In this document: piece by piece, positions 30,531 through 36,740 of the stretch
Layout: each line of letters opens with the position of its first letter
Position numbering within the stretch: the first letter of the stretch is position 1
Virus record (IMG/VR): IMGVR_UViG_3300005253_000390
Span: 1-41,528 of that record
Source of the DNA: a virus
Length of the DNA stretch: 41,528 nt
Direction: 5' to 3' (one strand)
Made by a program: the position numbers and the translations under genes
Notes under the pieces: generated by a model
Told to the model about the DNA's origin: nothing
What the model saw: the letters and a program-made list of their open reading frames with translations, nothing else
Database searches by the model: none

Positions 30531-31469
30531 TTACACGGTCGTCACTAAAACGTGGCCGAAGTTGTCATTGAGTAGTTGGGCCGCGTAATTCTGCAACCAG
30601 CCTAACGTGGTAAATCTCTGTAAGGGTGAACCTACCTTATCCTTCGGGGTAAAGATAAGCGGAGCATCCGCCGAATTACCTTTAATTCTGACTGTACCGT
30701 AGAACTCTTGGCCGAAGATGAGGTTCTCATAGCCTGTCGTTGCGTTGGTTCGAGTTGCATTGGTCGTCAAGAGCCATCGAATATCATCGGTAGCCCCGAA
30801 CTCGTCTGTCATAGCCCTGTCTTGGGCGTAAGCGCTTACATGCCTAAAACCACTTACGTTCGAGAGGCGTGTTCTTTGGCCTACGTGACAGATACCAATA
30901 AACGACGCCCTGATAGGAGAAGTAGAAACCTTAACACTTGCACTTATCTGAGGCTCAATCATTCTGGTATTCTGAACGAGCAGGTTAGTTACAATTGTAT
31001 CGAGGTCTATCTTGCCGATGAACGTATTTGTTCCCACGCCATTCGAGGCCGTGGTCTGTGATGCTGTACCGCTGGCGACATCTCTTGTAAGCGTGTCAAT
31101 GGTCAACCTCATGTTGTCCAGCAGTATGTCGGACATCTGGGTTTGGTCATCGGTAATGCCGGTGAAAGTCATCCACGAACTTGTTACAATCCATGCACCG
31201 TATTCCTTCATCTTGACCTGTATATCGGTTTTTGATAAAAGAATCGGGGCAGGGTCAACGCCTTCGATAAGCGGTACTGTCTGCGCGGCCGGATTGCCCC
31301 ATCTTCGCCACTTGTTGGTATCTCCGGCGTGCATCGGCATTGAATCTTTTTTGCCGAATCTTACATATATAAAGGCATCAATCACCCGAAGCAATACATT
31401 GCTTTGATAGAAGATATTTATCGGGTGATTGATCCTTGTAGTTGTGTGCATTTGACTATTAGTAGGCAT
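30531..31469 (-). CDS. Major capsid protein, N4-gp56 family, 312 aa
   Basis: Signature parts of the N4-gp56 family are present: TNKWRRWGNPAAQTVPLIEG, ILLSKTDIQVKMKEYGAWIV, TIDTLTRDVASGT, and VSTSPIRASFIGICHV. The HK97-like fold is expected. ATG follows AGAAAGGATATATAAT, a strong site shared by neighbouring head genes. The scaffold gene lies just upstream and a decoration-like gene just downstream, the standard head order. Confidence 0.85.
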   Translation of the reverse strand: MPTNSQMHTTTRINHPINIFYQSNVLLRVIDAFIYVRFGKKDSMPMHAGDTNKWRRWGNPAAQTVPLIEGVDPAPILLSKTDIQVKMKEYGAWIVTSSWMTFTGITDDQTQMSDILLDNMRLTIDTLTRDVASGTASQTTASNGVGTNTFIGKIDLDTIVTNLLVQNTRMIEPQISASVKVSTSPIRASFIGICHVGQRTRLSNVSGFRHVSAYAQDRAMTDEFGATDDIRWLLTTNATRTNATTGYENLIFGQEFYGTVRIKGNSADAPLIFTPKDKVGSPLQRFTTLGWLQNYAAQLLNDNFGHVLVTTV

Positions 31470-31486
31470 ATTATATATCCTTTCTC

Positions 31487-32275
31487 TTATACTTGTTCGT
31501 CATTAGCCAACTTCTGCCGAATCTCAAGGACCTGCTCCCTCGACATTATCTGTTGATTGCTGGGGTCGCCTGCGCCACCGCCACCTGCCGCCGAGCCGCC
31601 AAGGGGATTGGTATTATCGTCAATACCCTGTCTTGCTAAATGTTCCTGATTGGAAGCAGCAGTTTTTTGAAGCTTCGCAAGTTCTCTTTCTTCCATAACT
31701 ATTTTGTAAGCCGATTCATTACTGGCATAAATAGCGTTGGCTAAATGAGGTTTTTCTGTTATTATTTTCAATAGTTCTGGAGACATCTGGAAGTTATTAC
31801 CTATTTGCCTTCCCACAACTTCTCCATAGTCGGCGTGTTCCTGGACAAATCGCTGATTTGACACAGCTTGCTGCTGTTGCTGTTGAGCGGCATTTTGTAT
31901 CTCGATAGTACGCTGAATTACCTGACCTCTCTGAGTTTCGGTCATATACTCTTCGTCCTGCAAGCCACAGTCAACCCTTGCCTGGTCATAAATGGTCTGA
32001 GTTTGCGTTTGAACAGGAGCGGTCTGTTGCTGTTGATTCGCAGATAATATCTGCATTTGCTGAGTTAAATTAACTACTTCTTGTTCAGCAGCAATCTTGG
32101 CCTTGTTTGTCTTCTCAAATTCAACGTACTTAACGACTTTCTTGTCCTTGTCATCGCCGTCTGCAAGTGTTTCACCTTGACCGGAGGTATTTAGGTCTTC
32201 GCCTTGACCGGAGGCGGTTAGGTCTGGGTCAGCGACCGACTGACTCGTGTTTAGGTCTTTGTTTTCTTCAACCAT
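31487..32275 (-). CDS. Scaffold protein, 262 aa
   Basis: The start is ATG 32275 (MVEENKDLNTSQ) with GGAG upstream; a longer frame to 32332 runs through the terminator-like hairpin and is rejected. The product is acidic and Gln-rich with a helical, coiled-coil middle (KTNKAKIAAEQEVVNLTQQM), a disordered Gly-rich stretch, and a C-terminal helix (MSREQVLEIRQKLANDEQV). It contains two near-repeats, TASGQGEDLNTS and NTSGQGETL. Position immediately before the capsid gene and composition identify it as scaffold. Confidence 0.8.
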   Translation of the reverse strand: MVEENKDLNTSQSVADPDLTASGQGEDLNTSGQGETLADGDDKDKKVVKYVEFEKTNKAKIAAEQEVVNLTQQMQILSANQQQQTAPVQTQTQTIYDQARVDCGLQDEEYMTETQRGQVIQRTIEIQNAAQQQQQQAVSNQRFVQEHADYGEVVGRQIGNNFQMSPELLKIITEKPHLANAIYASNESAYKIVMEERELAKLQKTAASNQEHLARQGIDDNTNPLGGSAAGGGGAGDPSNQQIMSREQVLEIRQKLANDEQV

Positions 32276-32289
32276 TTTATAACTCCAAT

Positions 32290-32336
32290 AAAAAAAGCCC
32301 ATGACAATCAGATTACTCAATCTGAAAATCACGGGC
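32290..32336 (-). terminator. Intrinsic terminator or attenuator in the scaffold leader
   Basis: On the - strand GCCCGTGA (32336-32329) pairs with TCATGGGC (32304-32297) through one G-U pair, with an inner CAGATT/AATCTG stem, and is followed by seven T (32296-32290). The stem is fully paired only in - strand RNA. It lies 15 bases before the scaffold ATG, so it sits between the upstream late genes and the scaffold-capsid genes. Confidence 0.75.
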
Positions 32337-32366
32337 CGTTTGTCGATGTCCGTATTTATTTAGTTG

Positions 32367-32864
32367 TTATGCTTTTAAGAGTTTTACAATCTTATCTATA
32401 TCCACCTTATTCATTATTTTTGGTTTAGGTTTAACTTCCAACGTGTGTTCATTTACTTCCTTCCACAAACTATGGCTATCAGAGACTTTCGTACAAATAA
32501 TTGATTTTCTTTTATTCCTGTATTTTAATACTTGGCCCACATAATGCTGTGGCCCGGAACCGGGAATACACTTATACGTTCCATTGTCTTCAAGTAACAT
32601 TGAATCCCATTCATATTCATATTCATATTTGTCATTGATAATTACTGGTTCTCCTCTTAATCGAGTACATCTGTCACAGGGGCATTTAACATCGCCCCAC
32701 CTGCGCCATTTATATTTTATGCCTGAAGGCTCAATAGAATCTTCAACGCCTGTGAATGCTGGTACAATCGGCGAACAATTTGGTTTAGCCTTACTTGGCA
32801 CAAACACCGCAAATACACCTCCGGCAGCAGCAAAACATCTTTGGATGAAAGTTCGTCTATTCAT
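32367..32864 (-). CDS. Twin-arginine-signal protein, about 165 aa
   Basis: I prefer ATG 32864, overlapping the upstream stop as ATGA; a GTG at 32876 adds four residues. The N-terminus MNRRTFIQRCFAAAGGVFAV has the Tat pattern (N-R-R-T-F-I-Q plus a moderately hydrophobic h-region) and ends in VPSKAKPN, a good cleavage site. The mature part has a Cys cluster (VKCPCDRCTRLRG) and further Cys, suggesting a metal-bound folded domain exported by Tat. A KWRRWG phrase is shared with the capsid protein. No family recognised. A Tat substrate in a head-gene cluster is very unusual. Confidence 0.65.
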   Translation of the reverse strand: MNRRTFIQRCFAAAGGVFAVFVPSKAKPNCSPIVPAFTGVEDSIEPSGIKYKWRRWGDVKCPCDRCTRLRGEPVIINDKYEYEYEWDSMLLEDNGTYKCIPGSGPQHYVGQVLKYRNKRKSIICTKVSDSHSLWKEVNEHTLEVKPKPKIMNKVDIDKIVKLLKA

Positions 32865-33130
32865 AGTTTTAGCCACTCGTCAATTTCTTCTCGCAAAGAT
32901 TGCAAGAACATTGTAGATTTGTAACGTGCCCAGCGAGCCTTACCTGTTTTTTCACATGCTAGCGGCGGTTTTATTACATCCATTGGACTTATAGGAGCAA
33001 TTCCAGGCGATGCACCACCAAGCCCTCCCAATAAATCTAAACCTAAGTCTAAACCAGGCAAGAGTGGTGGGAAAGCTTGTTGTTGGCGTGCTTGCAGTTG
33101 TGCACCGAACATTTCTTCTAAAATACCCAT
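32861..33130 (-). CDS. Hypothetical head-region protein, 89 aa
   Basis: The product has a Pro/Leu/Gly-rich middle (FPPLLPGLDLGLDLLGGLGG) between two helical ends, with a Cys near residue 59. ATG overlaps the upstream stop at 33130, and the stop overlaps the Tat-signal gene by ATGA. Low-complexity linkers of this kind occur in minor virion proteins. No family recognised. Confidence 0.6.
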   Translation of the reverse strand: MGILEEMFGAQLQARQQQAFPPLLPGLDLGLDLLGGLGGASPGIAPISPMDVIKPPLACEKTGKARWARYKSTMFLQSLREEIDEWLKL

Positions 33131-33492
33131 TACCGCTTCCCTTTCAATTCGACATTCACATTCGGCAAGCGCTTCATAATCTCTTTGTAGGTCGCGTTCA
33201 TATCGTCTGCCGCCTTGTTTAATGCCGCCATTATCTTGTCGTGATATTGTGTCTGCAACGTCATTTCCTTTTGCTGGTATTGCTTTTGTAGTTCGACTTC
33301 GTGTTTCTCGTGTTCAATTTCAAGCTTTTCTTCCTTGAGAGTTACGAGATGTTTAATCTCGCGCTCTTCCATAACCTTTTTGAGCTTGAGTTCGGCAAGC
33401 TCCTTTTTTAGCTGCTCGATTTCAGTTTTCAGTTTGCCGGATTCGTCTACCGGCTTAATCAGTTTTTTCAGCCATTTTTTTGTAATAAACAT
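33130..33492 (-). CDS. Coiled-coil protein, 120 aa
   Basis: From residue 18 to about 95 the sequence is an almost unbroken Glu/Lys/Leu coiled coil (GKLKTEIEQLKKELAELKLK, then EEKLEIEHEKHEVELQKQYQ), ending in a short helix. ATG 33492 follows AGGAGAAAACT. It may be a second scaffold-like or assembly protein. Composition alone does not decide. Confidence 0.65.
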   Translation of the reverse strand: MFITKKWLKKLIKPVDESGKLKTEIEQLKKELAELKLKKVMEEREIKHLVTLKEEKLEIEHEKHEVELQKQYQQKEMTLQTQYHDKIMAALNKAADDMNATYKEIMKRLPNVNVELKGKR

Positions 33493-33508
33493 AGTTTTCT
33501 CCTATTTG

Positions 33509-33703
33509 TTAGGGTTGAAACTTACGATTACCTAAATCAACTATCACTTCACCACTATATTCCAGAGCCAAACACTGCTCTAAATTAGCCATTGTAAAGT
33601 CTCTACCTTGCATATTAAACTGAATCTTACCTCGAAAGCAAGGAAAAACTTCTGATAATTGCCTGCCTATGTCAGCTAATTTCTTTTTTTGCTCGGCTGT
33701 CAT
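33509..33703 (-). CDS. Hypothetical protein, 64 aa
   Basis: Compact mixed alpha/beta sequence (MTAEQKKKLADIGRQLSEVF, then a strand pair around GKIQFNMQGRDFTM and EYSGEVIVDLG). ATG overlaps the stop of the upstream gene (ATGA). Not recognised; likely a minor head or assembly gene given its operon. Confidence 0.6.
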   Translation of the reverse strand: MTAEQKKKLADIGRQLSEVFPCFRGKIQFNMQGRDFTMANLEQCLALEYSGEVIVDLGNRKFQP

Positions 33704-34002
33704 TTCTTGCCTCTCTTGTGCGAGGATGACTTCTTGCGCTTGATTTTACGTCTCTCCTTTTTCGTATGCCCGTGCAGTGCCATTATTTTCTTCTTCATTA
33801 CACTTATACTTGCCCTAACATTATTCTGCATACGTCGATAACCTGTTTCTTTCCTATCACGAAACGCTCTTTTTAATATCCTTCCATCTAACACAGCATA
33901 TTCTGTATCGTGTACTAATCCACAATCACAACAGGCAAGCAACTGACCGTTCGTAACATCAACCCACTCACCGTCAAACCTTTGGATATAAACCTGTGCC
34001 AT
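33700..34002 (-). CDS. Phage protein with CCDCGLVHD motif, 100 aa
   Basis: The N-terminal part contains LLACCDCGLVHDTEYAV, a short signature found on small proteins in many phage head clusters. The C-terminus is extremely basic (KKERRKIKRKKSSSHKRGKK). It may bind nucleic acid. The ATG overlaps the upstream stop. Exact role unknown. Confidence 0.65.
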   Translation of the reverse strand: MAQVYIQRFDGEWVDVTNGQLLACCDCGLVHDTEYAVLDGRILKRAFRDRKETGYRRMQNNVRASISVMKKKIMALHGHTKKERRKIKRKKSSSHKRGKK

Positions 34003-34214
34003 TATTTCTTCTCTTTTGGTTTTACGCTTATAACGGGTTGGCCTTCATAATATTTTACACTCCATTCAAGGTCACGCCAGTCGCAATCATATCTTTGCAT
34101 TGCCATTGTAATCGTAATGAGTAACGGCTGCTTGATGTTGTCGGGCATATTCCTGGTATGCTTTGGGTCAAGCTGTATGTCTTCGTCAATTGTGACGTTT
34201 ATGACCTTACCCAT
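34002..34214 (-). CDS. Hypothetical protein, 70 aa
   Basis: The start is ATG 34214 (MGKVINVTIDEDIQLDPKHT), preceded by AGGAGGAATA; an upstream in-frame ATG at 34277 would overlap the previous gene by 70 bases and is rejected. The product is a small alpha/beta domain ending in a Lys-rich tail (VKPKEKK). Not recognised. Confidence 0.6.
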   Translation of the reverse strand: MGKVINVTIDEDIQLDPKHTRNMPDNIKQPLLITITMAMQRYDCDWRDLEWSVKYYEGQPVISVKPKEKK

Positions 34215-34467
34215 TATTCCTCCTGTTACGAATACCAGCAATTCTTTTGCGTTCCTGGTCTTTGTTTTGGTTTTCAACCATCTCTTTAGCAGTCATCTTC
34301 TGCACTTCTACACGGCCTAAATTATCAAATCTGTATTTTAACTGCTCGATAGAACATTTCATTCTCACGGCGGCGTCTTTGAGTATGCCTTTTACTTCTG
34401 TCTTAAAAGCCTGCTGTAATTCGCCGAGTGGCGTTTCGCCCTTATAGATTTTATTTATTGCGACCAT
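34207..34467 (-). CDS. Basic helical protein, 86 aa
   Basis: Helical product with MVAINKIYKGETPLGELQQA at the start and a very basic end (KDQERKRIAGIRNRRNNG). A GGAGG site overlaps the stop of the small gene upstream. Possibly a DNA- or RNA-binding minor protein. No family recognised. Confidence 0.6.
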   Translation of the reverse strand: MVAINKIYKGETPLGELQQAFKTEVKGILKDAAVRMKCSIEQLKYRFDNLGRVEVQKMTAKEMVENQNKDQERKRIAGIRNRRNNG

Positions 34468-34469
34468 AT

Positions 34470-34577
34470 TTAGCCTCCAAGTTCTTTCGCGTTATTTCTG
34501 CCTCTCGTATGCGACCTGCTTCTATGGCTAAATGGCCACGACAAATACAATCCTATTAACCAAATATAATATTTCAT
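34470..34577 (-). CDS. Membrane-inserting microprotein, 35 aa
   Basis: MKYYIWLIGLYLSWPF forms a short hydrophobic N-terminus, followed by a basic tail. The ATG overlaps the portal stop (ATGA), and the tail carries the GGAGG site for the next gene. The tight coupling supports translation. Confidence 0.5.
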   Translation of the reverse strand: MKYYIWLIGLYLSWPFSHRSRSHTRGRNNAKELGG

Positions 34578-36553
34578 GGTTTAGCTACCTGTGTCTGTTT
34601 ATCTTGTGCTATTTGCATCCTGACTTCTTCCTTAACTAAGGCAATGAGAGGTTCGGCACTTAACTTCTGGGCCTGGGCCAACGTCTTCATTCTATTCAAA
34701 GGTATCTCCGACCGCTTTTCCCGTGCGTCCGCCATGTTCTCCTGTGCCTGTGAAATCTGTACGGCAGTCAAACCCTGAGTCAGTTTGTCAGCGGACTGTT
34801 GGGACTGTAATTGGGCCTGCTGCTGCTGCTGCCTCGACTGGATGGCCTTTTGAATGGCCTGTAATGTCGGGGTCTTAAACTGCATCGGAGAGGCTTTGAC
34901 TAACATGTCGGCTGTAATGATACCCCTAAACTCGTCCGGCATTTCCAAGAGAAGGCTCTTGAGTTCCTGATAGTACATATTCTGCTGACTGTCAGTTAAT
35001 AGACCTTCGGTAGGCGCACAATCAAATCTCGATAAATCATCGTCGTAAAATCCTTGCGCAGGTTCCTCGTTGATTATCTTGCGTATACGGGTAGGATCGT
35101 AATTAACCTGAACAATCTGAACCTGCTTTTTGCCGAAATCGCTTTTAGAGCCTCTAAGATTCTGGAACATCCATCCTTGCGCGGTCAGGGCCTTGCCTGT
35201 CCGGTAGACATGAAGTACACCGGATATTTCCTTGTTCTTTTCGTCAGTACCAAGTATCTCTTGATTAAGGCCACCAACCTCCGACTCGTCTCTATTTATA
35301 ATCTCTAACATAGTAAAAACCGATTGAGGAACTTCCGAGGCGGGCATTTGTTTGAAAATCTGCTCTAACAACATTTCATCCGGCGTATCTTCATTAACTT
35401 GCAGATTTATCCCCTGACCGCTCAGGTAAGTATCTTCAGGGTTCATCAAATGCTTGCTTCTGGTTAATTTTATACCTTGAATCTGGCTTTCGATTATGTC
35501 CATTGCCTGATTTATCTTGCGGTTATACATTCGCTGAGGGTCACGAAGGCCGCGAGTAAATGCCTGTAATTTTAGTTCAGTCCTGGGTTGTTCGGGACAC
35601 CACATACCATGAAACCACGTATAATTATAGTCACGTATTCTCATGGGATTATCGCCTTCCCACAAAAATTCGTCGTCAAGAAGTATCGTCAACCTAATCT
35701 TGTCCTTAATATCCCTGAACTTTACCAGGACAGGAGCGCCGTCCGGTGTTCTGAAATTCTGTAAGAGCTGGTTTGCTAAATTTTCATCTCCCCTCGCTTC
35801 GTCTCTGAGAAATTCCTTAAAAGTCTTCTGCTTGCCGGTAAGACGGTTCTGGACAACAGAAACCTCTTCGGTAGTCCTGTGCCACCATTGCTCGAATAAC
35901 CGTTTCTTCGCCTTGTTCATCATTGTCGGGGAACCTTGAAACGGCCAGCGACTCGTATGAGTCAAGGGATTGATTGATTCAATCTCGTCGGCGCGGGTAG
36001 GAACAAGCATCTTTGCCTTATCGGTGGAAATCCATTGCCCGGTAAGAATGTCGCCGCAATCGGAAAGGTCCTCTTTAGTGAGTCCGTGGTCTAATAAGAA
36101 CTGGTTCCATCCCAACCTGCCGTATTGTATTATTCCCTGTCTGTCCCGCCACGATTCCACTAAATTAGAACCTTCAACCAGAGTACCCCACTTGAAAGCC
36201 GCACTCATCATATTATAACCGCCGTGCCTGGCCATCATACTCATTAAGACACCCGTGTGCTGATTGCAGGCCTGGTCTTCTACTTCATCAAAATTGCCTT
36301 GCGGGCCTATTTTTAATATATGGCGGTTGCGGATTTCGTAGCCGTGCAAAAGATTGACCTGTCTCCCTATCTTATCGATTGTATGAAGCAGTCTGTTCTG
36401 TCGGTCTGCCCTCTGCATTTCTTCGTAAGTATGCTGGGCCTTTAGATAGTAGTCGAGGTCGAGACACGCCTGCTCGTTAAACGGACGCCATGCGGTCTCG
36501 TTTATCTCGTAAACATCGTGAAACTCGGATGTTGTTGTCTCGTCGTTAGGCAT
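34574..36553 (-). CDS. Portal protein (P22-type), 659 aa
   Basis: Length and motif order match podophage portals: N-terminal helices with LDYYLKAQHTYEEMQRADRQ, RQVNLLHGYEIRNRHI near 65-80, EDQACNQHTGVLMSM, AFKWGTLVEGSNLVES, wing-region DEIESINPLTHTSRW, MRIRDYNYTWFHGMWCPEQP, GLRDPQRMYNRKINQAMDII and EVGGLNQEILGTDEKNKEIS. A Gln-rich stretch near 575-600 precedes the C-terminal helices. AAGGTGG lies before the ATG. It follows the terminase and one small gene, the usual packaging-gene order. Confidence 0.85.
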   Translation of the reverse strand: MPNDETTTSEFHDVYEINETAWRPFNEQACLDLDYYLKAQHTYEEMQRADRQNRLLHTIDKIGRQVNLLHGYEIRNRHILKIGPQGNFDEVEDQACNQHTGVLMSMMARHGGYNMMSAAFKWGTLVEGSNLVESWRDRQGIIQYGRLGWNQFLLDHGLTKEDLSDCGDILTGQWISTDKAKMLVPTRADEIESINPLTHTSRWPFQGSPTMMNKAKKRLFEQWWHRTTEEVSVVQNRLTGKQKTFKEFLRDEARGDENLANQLLQNFRTPDGAPVLVKFRDIKDKIRLTILLDDEFLWEGDNPMRIRDYNYTWFHGMWCPEQPRTELKLQAFTRGLRDPQRMYNRKINQAMDIIESQIQGIKLTRSKHLMNPEDTYLSGQGINLQVNEDTPDEMLLEQIFKQMPASEVPQSVFTMLEIINRDESEVGGLNQEILGTDEKNKEISGVLHVYRTGKALTAQGWMFQNLRGSKSDFGKKQVQIVQVNYDPTRIRKIINEEPAQGFYDDDLSRFDCAPTEGLLTDSQQNMYYQELKSLLLEMPDEFRGIITADMLVKASPMQFKTPTLQAIQKAIQSRQQQQQAQLQSQQSADKLTQGLTAVQISQAQENMADAREKRSEIPLNRMKTLAQAQKLSAEPLIALVKEEVRMQIAQDKQTQVAKP

Positions 36554-36740
36554 GTATCCACCTTACACCTTCAATAGTTCCAACCTCACCTTCGCATTCA
36601 GGATAAGGCTGTTCATATCTTCTTTCCCATCGCTTTTTGTGTTGTTTGTGATAATAACGATTTCGGGGCGACAACTTTCCAATACATCTTATCAATGAAG
36701 CACTATTATAATATCTTGATAGGCTAACAAAGTCTTTCAT
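36546..36740 (-). CDS. Small basic protein between terminase and portal, 64 aa
   Basis: The start is set at ATG 36740 (MKDFVSLSRYYNSASLIRCI), overlapping the terminase stop as ATGA with GGAG upstream; a longer frame from 36767 lies inside the terminase gene. The middle is very basic (NRYYHKQHKKRWERRYEQP). The stop overlaps the portal start. No family recognised. Confidence 0.55.
   Translation of the reverse strand: MKDFVSLSRYYNSASLIRCIGKLSPRNRYYHKQHKKRWERRYEQPYPECEGEVGTIEGVRWIHA

Noticed and set aside
32276-32332. Scaffold start at 32332
   Set aside because: The extension would be translated from the terminator hairpin itself; ATG 32275 has a GGAG site and begins a typical acidic scaffold N-terminus.
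30531-32864. Homology between the Tat-signal protein and the capsid protein through the shared KWRRWG phrase
   Set aside because: Only six residues match, the codons differ, and the surrounding sequences are unrelated; chance or convergent surface motif is more likely.
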